Shown piece by piece: positions 54,077 through 62,424 of a DNA stretch of 64,000 nt (position 1 is the stretch's first letter; every line of letters begins with the position of its first letter). The notes under the pieces were generated by a model that had not been told where the DNA came from, made no database searches, and saw only the letters and a program-made list of their open reading frames with translations. Source of the stretch: Pseudoprimorskyibacter insulae (lineage in GTDB: Bacteria; Pseudomonadota; Alphaproteobacteria; Rhodobacterales; Rhodobacteraceae). Position numbers and translations under genes: made by a program. The stretch covers positions 434,001-498,000 of the forward strand of contig NZ_OMOJ01000002.1 in assembly GCF_900302505.1 (NCBI RefSeq), written 5' to 3'.

Positions 54077-54119
54077 AGACTACACACATCGGACAACCAT
54101 CTAGGGAGGAGAAAACCTG

Positions 54120-55403
54120 ATGAAAAAGAACCTGATGACTTTGGCGATTGGCGCCACCATGCTGGCAGGCCCGGCACTGGCCGATCTGACCTTCAGCTCG
54201 CTCAGCTACCGGACCGGCCCTTACGCGGCAAACGGCATTCCTTTTGCTGATGGCTATGCTGACTACTTCACCCTGCTGAACGAACGCGATGGCGGCATCG
54301 GCGGCGAAAAAATCAATCTGGTTGAGTGTGAAACCGGCTACAACACCGAAAAAGGCGTTGAATGCTACGAGTCGACCAAAGGCACCGGTGCGCTTGTGTA
54401 CCAGCCGCTGTCGACCGGCATCACCTATCAGCTGATCCCCAAAGCCACCGCAGACGGCATCCCCGTCCACTCGATGGGTTATGGGCGGACTTCGGCGAAG
54501 AACGGTGAAGTGTTCCGCAACATCTTCAACTATCCGGCAAACTACTGGGATGGTGCCTCGATCGCGGTCACCCACCTTGCTGACCTGAACGGCGGCGATC
54601 TGAGCGGTAAGAAAATCGCGCTGGTTTACCACAACTCGGCCTACGGTAAGGAACCGATCCGTACCCTGGAAGAGCTGTCGAAAAAGCACGGCTATGAGCT
54701 GAGCCTGCTGCCCGTTGACCACCCCGGTCAGGAGCAGAAGTCGCAGTGGCTGCAAATCCGTCGCGACAAGCCGGATTATGTTCTGATGTGGGGCTGGGGC
54801 GTTATGAACCAAGTCGCCATTCAGGAAGCCGTGAACATCCGTTTCCCGATGGAAAACTTCATCGGCATCTGGTGGTCGGGTTCGGAAAACGACGTGCTGC
54901 CCGCCGGTGAAGGCGCGCATGGCTACAAGTCGCTGACGTTCCACAACCTCGGTCAGGATTACCCGCTGTATGACGACATGAAGAAATATGTCGTTGATGC
55001 AGGTAAAGCCGCCGGTGCTGGCGATCAGGTCGGCACGGTTCTGTACAACCGCGGTATGTATGCCGCGATGCTGGCAGCCGAAGCCGCCAAGACCGCACAA
55101 GGCATCCACGGCACCATGACCCTGACCCCCGCGCAGATGCGTGACGGTATGGAAGCGCTGGAGATGACCGAAGCCAAAATGGAGGCCCTTGGCCTGCCGA
55201 ACTTTGGCCCGACCTTCAACGTATCGTGCGAAAACCACGGTGGTAACGGCTTTGGCGCCGTTGCGCAGTGGGATGCGAATGCCGGTCAGTGGGGCCTGAT
55301 CACCGACTACTTCCAGTCGGATCAGGACGTCATCATGCCGCTGGTGGCCGAAGACTCGTCGGCCTTCGCAGCTGAAAACAACATCACTGCGGGCTGTAAC
55401 TAA
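54120..55403 (+). CDS. type 1 periplasmic substrate-binding protein of the LivFGHM-type transporter
   Basis: 427 residues with a signal peptide (TLAIGATMLAGPALA). It belongs to the Leu/Ile/Val-type SBP superfamily but to the branch with a long Tyr-rich opening (LTFSSLSYRTGPYAANGIPFADGYADYF) and LVECETGYNTEKGVECYESTKG. It contains an ATG preceded by AGGGAGGAG. In aromatic-acid or acyl-type transporters of this branch the ligand need not be an amino acid. The neighbouring CoA ligases suggest a carboxylic acid as cargo; binding assays are lacking here. Confidence 0.9.
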   Translation: MKKNLMTLAIGATMLAGPALADLTFSSLSYRTGPYAANGIPFADGYADYFTLLNERDGGIGGEKINLVECETGYNTEKGVECYESTKGTGALVYQPLSTGITYQLIPKATADGIPVHSMGYGRTSAKNGEVFRNIFNYPANYWDGASIAVTHLADLNGGDLSGKKIALVYHNSAYGKEPIRTLEELSKKHGYELSLLPVDHPGQEQKSQWLQIRRDKPDYVLMWGWGVMNQVAIQEAVNIRFPMENFIGIWWSGSENDVLPAGEGAHGYKSLTFHNLGQDYPLYDDMKKYVVDAGKAAGAGDQVGTVLYNRGMYAAMLAAEAAKTAQGIHGTMTLTPAQMRDGMEALEMTEAKMEALGLPNFGPTFNVSCENHGGNGFGAVAQWDANAGQWGLITDYFQSDQDVIMPLVAEDSSAFAAENNITAGCN

Positions 55404-55474
55404 GCCTCGTCGCCCTGCTCCGCCATCGTGCGGGGCAGGGCACCCAATGAAACGCTGACTGACGGAACTTGCCC

Positions 55475-56302
55475 ATGCTAGACGCCGGACCGACCGAACA
55501 GGACACCGTGCTTGAGGTGAACAACATCGAGGTGATCTACAATCACGTGATCCTCGTTTTGAAAGGCGTCAGCCTGAAGGTGCCCAAAGGCGGCATCACC
55601 GCGCTGCTTGGCGGCAACGGGGCAGGCAAGACAACGACGCTCAAGGCCATTTCCAACCTGCTGCATTCCGAACGCGGCGAAGTGACCAAAGGCACGATCA
55701 TGTATCGCGGTGAACGTGTTCAGGAACTGGACCCGGCCGAGATGGTGAAGCGCGGCGTGATCCAAGTGATGGAAGGCCGTCACTGTTTTGAACACTTGAC
55801 TGTCGAGGAAAACCTGCTGACCGGGGCCTACACCCGCACAGACGGGCGCGGCGCTGTCAGTGCCGACCTTGAGATGGTCTACAACTACTTCCCGCGTCTC
55901 AAAGAGCGCCGGACCAGCCAAGCGGGCTACACCTCGGGTGGTGAGCAGCAGATGGTTGCGATTGGCCGCGCATTGATGAGCCGCCCCGAAACGATCCTTC
56001 TGGACGAACCCAGCATGGGCCTTGCCCCGCAGCTGGTGGAACAGATCTTTGAGATCGTGAAGTCGGTGAACGAGAATGAGGGCTACACCTTCCTTCTGGC
56101 CGAACAGAACACCAACGTCGCGCTGCGCTATGCGCATTACGGCTATATCCTTGAATCGGGCCGCGTTGTGATGGACGGACCTGCCGCCGAACTGCGCGAA
56201 AACCCGGACGTGAAAGAATTCTACCTAGGCATGTCGGACGAGGGGCGGAAATCGTTCCGCGACGTACGCTCGTACCGCCGCCGCAAGCGTTGGCTCGCCT
56301 AA
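55475..56302 (+). CDS. branched-chain-amino-acid-type ABC transporter ATP-binding protein (LivF-like)
   Basis: 275 residues from the ATG at 55475; a TTG two codons upstream is in frame. It has GGNGAGKTT (Walker A), QVMEGRHCFEHLTVEENLLTGAY, YTSGGEQQMVAIGRAL (signature) and ILLDEPSMGLAP (Walker B), the last being diagnostic for LivF. The C-terminal ending (GRKSFRDVRSYRRRKRWL) is strongly basic and longer than usual. It completes the transporter with the LivG-like ATPase. Confidence 0.93.
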   Translation: MLDAGPTEQDTVLEVNNIEVIYNHVILVLKGVSLKVPKGGITALLGGNGAGKTTTLKAISNLLHSERGEVTKGTIMYRGERVQELDPAEMVKRGVIQVMEGRHCFEHLTVEENLLTGAYTRTDGRGAVSADLEMVYNYFPRLKERRTSQAGYTSGGEQQMVAIGRALMSRPETILLDEPSMGLAPQLVEQIFEIVKSVNENEGYTFLLAEQNTNVALRYAHYGYILESGRVVMDGPAAELRENPDVKEFYLGMSDEGRKSFRDVRSYRRRKRWLA

Positions 56303-56351
56303 AGCCAACACACACCACAACCTGCGCTGATTGACTGGCCCGGAGGATCCG

Positions 56352-57575
56352 ATGAGCCATACCTACTTTGACGACCTTGAAACCCGCTCTGCCGATGCGC
56401 GTGCCGCCGCTTTGGCAGTGGATTTGCCTGCCCAGATTGCCCGCGCCAAGGCCTTGCCCGGCTATGCCGAGGCGTTGGCCGATGTCGATCCGGCTGCGAT
56501 CACGTCCCTAGAGGCGCTGGCCACTTTGCCGGTGCTGCGGAAATCCACGCTAGGCGCGGCGCAGGCGGCATCGGCCCCGTTCGGCGGGTACACTGTCAAA
56601 CCGGCGTCAGGCTTTGCCCATATCTTCCAATCGCCCGGCCCGATCTATGAACCCGGCGGAGCCGAGGCCGATTGGTGGCGCATGGGCCGTTTCCTGAAGG
56701 CGGCGGGCATTGGCGAGGGCGATATCGTCCAGAACTGCTTTGGCTATCACCTGACGCCTGCGGGCATGATCTTTGAGAACGGTGCACGGGCCGTTGGTGC
56801 GGCGGTTCTGCCTGCGGGCACGGGACAAACCGAACTACAGGCGCGCGCGGCCTATGATGTGGGTGTTACCGCCTATGCAGGCACGCCCGATTACCTGAAA
56901 ATCATCCTGGAAAAGGCCGATGAAATGGGCCTGAAGCTGGGGATCACCAAGGCCGCTGTCGGCGGGGGCGCTCTGTTCCCGTCCTTGCGCCAGTATTACG
57001 CGGATCGCGGCATCCAGTGCCTTCAGTGCTATGCCACCGCCGATCTGGGCAACATCGCCTATGAAAGCGCGGCTATGGAGGGGATGATCGTCGACGAGCA
57101 TGTGATCGTCGAAATCGTCACCCCCGGCACTGGCAACCCCGTGGCCGAAGGCGAGGTGGGCGAAGTGGTTGTCACCACGCTAAACCCCGATTACCCGCTG
57201 ATCCGCTTTGCGACGGGCGATCTGTCGGCGGTTCTGCCGGGGGCAAGTCCCTGCGGACGCACCAACACCCGCATCAAGGGCTGGATGGGCCGAGCCGATC
57301 AGACGACCAAGATCAAGGGCATGTTCGTGCGCCCTGAACAGGTGGCCGCGCTGGTGGAAAAGCACCCCGAAATCGCCCGTGTCCGCGTTGTGGCCAGCCG
57401 TGATGGTGAAATGGACCTGATGACCGTGCGGATCGAGACCAATGCGACCGATGCCTCGGCCTATGATAAATCGGTGGCCGATGTGCTGAAGCTGCGCGGT
57501 AAGATCGAACTGGTGCCCATCGGCGGACTTCCGCGCGATGGCCTCGTGATCGAGGATATTCGCAAGTACGACTGA
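56352..57575 (+). CDS. phenylacetate-CoA-ligase-like AMP-binding enzyme (PaaK family)
   Basis: 407 residues from the ATG at 56352 with GGAGGA upstream. The PaaK pattern is seen: QIARAKALPGYAEAL at the start, LPVLRKSTL, HIFQSPGPIYEPGG, CYATADLGNIAYES, RFATGDLSAV and GRADQTTKIKGMFVRPEQVAAL. It activates an aryl or acyl carboxylic acid with ATP and CoA. It closes the operon that starts with a different acyl-CoA synthetase, so two unrelated ligases serve one importer. The substrate cannot be read from sequence. Confidence 0.88.
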   Translation: MSHTYFDDLETRSADARAAALAVDLPAQIARAKALPGYAEALADVDPAAITSLEALATLPVLRKSTLGAAQAASAPFGGYTVKPASGFAHIFQSPGPIYEPGGAEADWWRMGRFLKAAGIGEGDIVQNCFGYHLTPAGMIFENGARAVGAAVLPAGTGQTELQARAAYDVGVTAYAGTPDYLKIILEKADEMGLKLGITKAAVGGGALFPSLRQYYADRGIQCLQCYATADLGNIAYESAAMEGMIVDEHVIVEIVTPGTGNPVAEGEVGEVVVTTLNPDYPLIRFATGDLSAVLPGASPCGRTNTRIKGWMGRADQTTKIKGMFVRPEQVAALVEKHPEIARVRVVASRDGEMDLMTVRIETNATDASAYDKSVADVLKLRGKIELVPIGGLPRDGLVIEDIRKYD

Positions 57576-57635
57576 ACGGACTTAATTGTCCTGTGGCGAT
57601 TCCGCCTTAGCTTGGTGCTAAGGGGGAATCGATCC

Positions 57636-59279
57636 ATGATCTACAAAACCACTGTCACAGCGATGGCGTTGTTGTTGGCCGGTCCTGCATTGGCCGACGG
57701 CGACGCCCTGTTTCTTCGGTCGGGCGGCGAAGCGCGTTCGGTACGATCCTCATTCGACGCCAGCCTGCAAACGCTGGGCGACCGTCAGTTCCAGATCACC
57801 AGTGGCACAGCATCCGACCCAGATGCGATGCGCGCGGCCTTGGCCGATTACATCGCCGGGCTGGATGCAGATACCGACATTGCGGTTGTTCTGTTGTCTG
57901 GTCGGTTCGCCAATGGCCGGACCGGGACGTATCTGTTGCCCGATGGGGTCACGGCGGCGGACCCTGCCGGGGTTTTGACCGATGGTCTGCCCGTGGACAA
58001 TGTGCTGGCCGTGCTGGGGGCCTATCCTGGCCATGCCGCGCTTATTCTGGCCGAGGCCGCGCCGTTGGACGATGGCGGGTTCATCGTGGATCGCGGCATT
58101 GGCGCCATGACCATTCCGCAAGGGGTGACCGTGTTTGCGGGCCTGCCCGAAGACGTTGCGCCCTTTGTCGCGCGTGATTTGCCGCGCCGGGGCCTGAACC
58201 TGACCGAAGCGGGGCGCGTGCGCGGGCTTGAGGTGTCGGGCTATGCGCCGTCGTCCTTTGTGCTGGTGCCGATCCCCGATACAGTCGAGGGCCAGAACGA
58301 CGCCGTGGCCGACGCCCGCGCCGAAGCGGATGAGGCGCTTTGGGACCGTGTTTCGCAGCGCGACGATATTGAGGCCTATCGCGACTATCTTGGCACTTTC
58401 CCGAACGGGCTCCATGCCAGCGCCGCGCGTCAGCGGATCGCCGCGATTGAGGCGGAACCGTTCCGCAAGGAACGCATCGCCGAAGAAGCGCTTGACCTCA
58501 GCCGCGATGCCCGCCGCGAAATTCAGCGTGATCTGTCCTTGCTAGGCTATAACACGCGCGGGATCGACGGCATCTTTGGCCCCGGATCGCGCGGGGCCAT
58601 CCGAAGCTGGCAACAACAAAGCGGGTTTGCCCAGTCGGGTTATCTCAGCCGCGAACAGATCGTGCGCCTTGATGGACAGGCCGAAACCCGCGCCGCTGAG
58701 CTTGAGGAAGAGGCCCGCCGCAAACAGGCCGAACAGGAACGGCTTGATCGGGCCTATTGGGAAGAAACCGGCGCACGGGGCGATCTGCCCGGATTGCGCG
58801 CCTATCTGAAGCGTTATCCCGATGGCGTTTATGCCGAGGTCGCGCAGGACAGGTTGGCCGAAATTGAGGATCTGCAACGTGATCAGGCGGCGGAACAGGA
58901 TCTTGGTGCGTGGAATCAAGCCAATGAGGCCGGCACGATTGAGGCGTATCAGTCCTACATCGACCGGTTCTCGGACGGCGCGTTTGTGGAACAGGCCCGC
59001 ACGCGGATAGATGCCCTAAGCATCAGTGCCGAAGAACGCCGCGCAATTGAACGGGCGCAGGCCGAGGAGCAGGCGCTTGGGCTGAACCGCACCATGCGCC
59101 AATTGACCGAAGACCGCCTGACCGCGCTAGGGCTGAAACCCGGTGAGGTGGACGGGGCGTTTGACGATTCCACCCGCCGCGCCCTGCGCCGGTATCAGCA
59201 GGCGCGCGGCCTGACTGTGACCGGCTATCTGGATCAGGAAACCGTGGTGCGTCTGATGGCCGATAGCATTCTGCGCTGA
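57636..59279 (+). CDS. secreted caspase-like (inactive) protein with two peptidoglycan-binding domains
   Basis: 547 residues from the ATG at 57636; signal peptide up to PALA (residue 20). Residues about 25-215 follow the bacterial caspase-fold layout (DIAVVLLSGRF...GTYLLPDG), but the catalytic His of the usual SGHG is replaced (SGRF, 88-91), and the Cys strand reads ALILAEAAP. I find no Cys anywhere in the protein. Then come three similar ~40-residue units (233-272, 371-412, 424-461; pattern W-x-AY-x-YL-x-FP-x-G-x-A) and two PG-binding-1 domains (292-346 and 486-540, each with GxxDGxFG/D). Role: probably a periplasmic, wall-bound scaffold. It is convergent with phaC with no gap. Confidence 0.8.
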   Translation: MIYKTTVTAMALLLAGPALADGDALFLRSGGEARSVRSSFDASLQTLGDRQFQITSGTASDPDAMRAALADYIAGLDADTDIAVVLLSGRFANGRTGTYLLPDGVTAADPAGVLTDGLPVDNVLAVLGAYPGHAALILAEAAPLDDGGFIVDRGIGAMTIPQGVTVFAGLPEDVAPFVARDLPRRGLNLTEAGRVRGLEVSGYAPSSFVLVPIPDTVEGQNDAVADARAEADEALWDRVSQRDDIEAYRDYLGTFPNGLHASAARQRIAAIEAEPFRKERIAEEALDLSRDARREIQRDLSLLGYNTRGIDGIFGPGSRGAIRSWQQQSGFAQSGYLSREQIVRLDGQAETRAAELEEEARRKQAEQERLDRAYWEETGARGDLPGLRAYLKRYPDGVYAEVAQDRLAEIEDLQRDQAAEQDLGAWNQANEAGTIEAYQSYIDRFSDGAFVEQARTRIDALSISAEERRAIERAQAEEQALGLNRTMRQLTEDRLTALGLKPGEVDGAFDDSTRRALRRYQQARGLTVTGYLDQETVVRLMADSILR

Positions 59280-60983
59280 TCAGCGCTGAAACACATAGGT
59301 GCCCGGCGCGTCACAGAGCGCGTCTGGCACCGCAGGAGGGGCGACCATCGCGCCGCTGTGGTCAGCCAGCCAAGACTGCCATTCGGGCCACCACGACCCT
59401 TCCTGTGGGGCGTGCTGGGCCATCCAGCTATCGGGGTCCAGATAAAGCGCGCCGGGCACGCGATGGCCAATCCGGTAATGCCGATGGGCGTGGCCCGGTT
59501 CGGACACGATCCCACCGTTGTGGCCGCCCTTGGTCAGAACGAAATGCAAGTCCGCATCGGTGAACAGCTTGATTTTATAGACCGAATGCCATGGGGCAAT
59601 GTGGTCCTTTTCGGTGCCGACCACGAACATCGGCACGCGGATATTCTTTAGTGCAACGACCCGGCCATCCACGGCAAAACGCCCCGCGCTCAGGCGGTTT
59701 TCCATGAACAGGCTGCGCAGATATTCCGAATGCATCCGGGCGGGCATGCGCGTGGCGTCGGCGTTCCATGCTGACATGTCGCTGGCCCGGTCCTCTAGCC
59801 CCATCAGATAGCGGCGCACGGCGCGGCTCCAGACCAGATCTTCGGAGCGTAGCGCCTGAAACGCCCCGGCCATCTGGGTGCGGTCCAGATAGCCCTGTTC
59901 CCACATCATATCCTCAAGAAAGGCGATCTGACTTTCGTCAAGGAACAGCAGCAACTCGCCCGCTTCGGTGAAATCGGTCTGCGCCGCCAGCAAGGTGACT
60001 GACCCAAGCCGCGCATCGCCATCCCGCGCCATGGTGGCGGCGGCAATCGACAGCATCGTGCCGCCAAGGCAATAGCCGCAGGCGTGGATTTTCTGACTTG
60101 GGACAATGGTGCCAATCTGGTCCAGCGCGGCCATCACGCCTTCGGTGCGATAGTCATCAAGCGAGATGTCGCGGTGTTCTTCGGTTGGATTGACCCAGGA
60201 AATGACAAAGACGGTATGCCCCTGCGCCACCAAATAGCGGATCAGCGAATTTTCGGGGCTGAGGTCAAGAATGTAGTATTTCATGATCCATGCGGGCACG
60301 ATCAGCACCGGCTCTGCATGAACCTGCGGGGTTGCGGGGCTGTACTGGATCAGCTCCATGATCCGGTTGCGAAAAATCACCTTGCCGGGGGTTGCGGCGA
60401 TGTCCTGCCCGACGGTCAGCCCGCCATTCGATGGCGCGGCCTTCGGGTCGCTGGCCTGCCGGGCGTCTTGTATCAACAGCTCTAGCCCCTTGGCAAAGGC
60501 CATGCCCTTGGTTTCGATCAGGCGGTGCATCACTTCGGGGTTCAGCGCGGGCATGTTGGAGGGCGAGGCCATATCCAGCAGTTGCCGCGCCATAAAGGCG
60601 GCCCTATCGCTGTTGCGCCTGTCTACGCCGGGTTGATGCGCTGTCGCGGCCTCCCAAAAGGCTTCGGCGCCCAGATAGGCCTGATGCCAATAGCAATAGG
60701 GCGGCTTGGCCCAATCGGGATGCGCGAATCGGTGATCGTCGGCTTTGGGGCGGAACGGGGCGGGGGCGTCATCGCGGGCGATGTAATCGGTCCAGTCGTG
60801 CAGGATTTTCCGAGCGGTTTCGCCAAGCGCGAATTGCTGCGCCGGCGAGGTGGCCAGATGTGTGGCCCAGTCTGCCATGGCAGCCCAAGCCGCGTAGGGC
60901 GACAGCCCCCCAGTATAGCGCGCGGCGGCGGCCCCAAGAACATGGGACAGCGATTCGTTCGAAGATGCGGGTGTTTGTGACAT
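59280..60983 (-). CDS. phaC: poly(3-hydroxyalkanoate) synthase, PhaC
   Basis: 567 residues, close to class I synthases. It polymerises hydroxyacyl-CoA into storage polyester. The lipase-like box is GYCLGGTML with the nucleophile Cys, Asp is in VGTEKDHIAPW, and His is in TKGGHNGGI. The N-terminal half includes AKPPYCYWHQAYLG and NRIMELIQYSPATPQVHAEPVLIVPAWIMKYYILDL, typical of the family. The end has EGSWWPEWQSWL. There are no phasin, phaZ or phaR genes next to it, and phaAB are not in the window. It is followed head-on by the caspase-like gene. Confidence 0.93.
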   Translation of the reverse strand: MSQTPASSNESLSHVLGAAAARYTGGLSPYAAWAAMADWATHLATSPAQQFALGETARKILHDWTDYIARDDAPAPFRPKADDHRFAHPDWAKPPYCYWHQAYLGAEAFWEAATAHQPGVDRRNSDRAAFMARQLLDMASPSNMPALNPEVMHRLIETKGMAFAKGLELLIQDARQASDPKAAPSNGGLTVGQDIAATPGKVIFRNRIMELIQYSPATPQVHAEPVLIVPAWIMKYYILDLSPENSLIRYLVAQGHTVFVISWVNPTEEHRDISLDDYRTEGVMAALDQIGTIVPSQKIHACGYCLGGTMLSIAAATMARDGDARLGSVTLLAAQTDFTEAGELLLFLDESQIAFLEDMMWEQGYLDRTQMAGAFQALRSEDLVWSRAVRRYLMGLEDRASDMSAWNADATRMPARMHSEYLRSLFMENRLSAGRFAVDGRVVALKNIRVPMFVVGTEKDHIAPWHSVYKIKLFTDADLHFVLTKGGHNGGIVSEPGHAHRHYRIGHRVPGALYLDPDSWMAQHAPQEGSWWPEWQSWLADHSGAMVAPPAVPDALCDAPGTYVFQR

Positions 60984-61084
60984 CGGCTCACCTGTTTTAC
61001 GCGACCAAGCCTGTCACAGCTTTATGACGTGACGCCAACGAATACACGCGACGTGATGTCTCGGGCCGGTGCGGTTGGCCCAAA

Positions 61085-61113
61085 ATGCAAAAAGCCGCGT
61101 CATATGACGCGGC
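61085..61113 (-). terminator. rho-independent terminator of rpmJ
   Basis: A 20-base perfect palindrome (GCCGCGTCAT / ATGACGCGGC, 61094-61113) is followed on the minus strand by TTTTTGCATTTT. It lies 25 bases after the rpmJ stop. Confidence 0.85.
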
Positions 61114-61138
61114 CTTGCAGATCGTGATCGTGGTCGGA

Positions 61139-61264
61139 TCAGCCCTGACGAGCCTTGAACCGGCGCTGGGTTTTGTTGATCACGTACACACGGCCCTTAC
61201 GGCGCACAACGCGGCAGTCGCGGTGGCGGTTCTTGAGCGAGCGAAGCGAGTTCTTGACCTTCAT
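61139..61264 (-). CDS. rpmJ: 50S ribosomal protein L36
   Basis: 41 residues, too short for most ORF lists but unmistakable: [19 protein letters not shown], then [22 protein letters not shown]. It is the alphaproteobacterial L36 form without the full four-Cys zinc site (only one Cys is present), so it is a zinc-independent (C-) paralogue. The ATG at 61264 has AGGAGA at good spacing. It is transcribed alone, with a strong terminator. Confidence 0.93.
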   Translation of the reverse strand: MKVKNSLRSLKNRHRDCRVVRRKGRVYVINKTQRRFKARQG

Positions 61265-61340
61265 GGGTCTCTCCTCAGTGTCGCGGCGCGCGAGCGCCTG
61301 GGTTGGCGGAGCCCCGACAAGCGGGACGGCGAATTCATGG

Positions 61341-61412
61341 TGGGCGGTACAAGGATCGAACTTGTGACCCCTTCGATGTCAACGAAGTGCTCTACCGCTG
61401 AGCTAACCGCCC
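61341..61412 (-). tRNA. tRNA-Val (anticodon GAC)
   Basis: 72 bases without encoded CCA at the 3' end. Acceptor stem GGGCGGT / ACCGCCC; D arm GCTC-AGCGGTA-GAGC; anticodon stem CTTCG / CGAAG with loop TTGACAT, anticodon GAC (reads GUC and GUU); T stem ACAAG / CTTGT with loop TTCGATC; discriminator A. All stems pair perfectly. Confidence 0.96.
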
Positions 61413-61478
61413 ACTGTACGTTGCGTTTTTCCGTTGAGCCCCAAAAAATGGGGCGCGAAATCACGCGCCGTGGCGGGG

Positions 61479-61507
61479 TCTATAAAACGAGTCGACAGGG
61501 GGATCAA
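61479..61507 (-). promoter_or_regulatory. sigma-70-type promoter of tRNA-Val
   Basis: On the minus strand, TTGATC (-35, 61502-61507) and TATAGA (-10, 61479-61484) are separated by exactly 17 bases, about 65 bases upstream of the tRNA 5' end. A short GC hairpin (GGCGCG...CGCGCC) lies in the leader between them. Confidence 0.6.
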
Positions 61508-61559
61508 GGGCTTTTGACACGAGAAAAAATCAGGCAAGGTGTTTTCTGAAGGAGACCGA

Positions 61560-62420
61560 ATGCCAAAGTCTGCATTTCACGTAGAAGAACCCGAGTTTCT
61601 GACCTCTTGCGTGGTCTTTGCTTCCCCACATAGCGGGCGGGATTATCCTTGGTCTTTCATCAACCGGACCGAGCTGGACGAGACTTTGATTCGCTCATCC
61701 GAGGATGCCTATGTCGATCGGTTGTTCGATTGCGCCCCGGCCTTTGGGGCACCGCTGCTGTGCGCGGGTGCGCCTAGGGCCTTTATCGACCTCAATCGCA
61801 GCAGCGAGGAACTGGACCCGGCCTTGATCAATGGCGTGCGGCGCGGCGGGCACAACCCGCGTGTGGCCTCTGGGTTGGGTGTGGTGCCGCGTGTGGTGGC
61901 CAATGGCCGCGCGATTTATCGCGGTAAAATGTCGATGGACGAAGCGCGCGACCGGATTGATCGCTATTGGCGACCCTATCACGATCAGCTTCAGGCGTTG
62001 CTGGACCGGGCGCATGCGGAATTTGGTCAGGCGATTCTGATTGATTGCCATTCCATGCCGCGCGAAGCGGTCGAAGGCGTGGCCACGAAAACCGGCAAAC
62101 GTCCTGAGATCGTGATCGGTGATCGATTCGGGGCGGCGGCCAGCACCCATGTCGTCGATCAGATCGAAGCGGCGTTTCAGCAAGCCGGGTTCGTGGTGTC
62201 GCGCAATGCGCCCTTTGCCGGGGCCTTCATCACCCAGCATTACGGGCGGCCGTCGCGCAATCAGCACGCCATCCAGATCGAAATCGACCGTTCGCTCTAT
62301 ATGGAAGAGGCATCGATTATGCCGCATGCGGGCTTCCGCCAGTTGCGCCAGACCTTACGCAACGTCATTGCGATGTTGTCGGGTCTGTCGGGCAAAAATC
62401 AGCAATTGGCGGCGGAATAA
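61560..62420 (+). CDS. N-formylglutamate amidohydrolase
   Basis: 286 residues from the ATG at 61560 with GAAGGAG upstream. The FGase fold signature is FASPHSGRDYPWSF (metal His) near the N-terminus, ILIDCHSMPRE in the middle and APFAGAFITQHYG before the IQIEIDRSLYME segment. The family hydrolyses N-formyl-L-glutamate in histidine degradation (HutG), but many paralogues are not in hut clusters, and no hut genes are near here. It is possibly used for other N-formyl or deacylation reactions. Confidence 0.9.
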   Translation: MPKSAFHVEEPEFLTSCVVFASPHSGRDYPWSFINRTELDETLIRSSEDAYVDRLFDCAPAFGAPLLCAGAPRAFIDLNRSSEELDPALINGVRRGGHNPRVASGLGVVPRVVANGRAIYRGKMSMDEARDRIDRYWRPYHDQLQALLDRAHAEFGQAILIDCHSMPREAVEGVATKTGKRPEIVIGDRFGAAASTHVVDQIEAAFQQAGFVVSRNAPFAGAFITQHYGRPSRNQHAIQIEIDRSLYMEEASIMPHAGFRQLRQTLRNVIAMLSGLSGKNQQLAAE

Positions 62421-62424
62421 CCGG

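Noticed and set aside
52957-55238. long antisense frames opposite the livM-like and binding-protein genes
   Set aside because: They are shadows of GC-rich codon use; the plus-strand proteins are full length and typical.
61511-61545. promoter for the N-formylglutamate amidohydrolase gene from the TTGACA at 61514
   Set aside because: A perfect -35 hexamer is present, but no acceptable -10 box lies at 16-18 bases.
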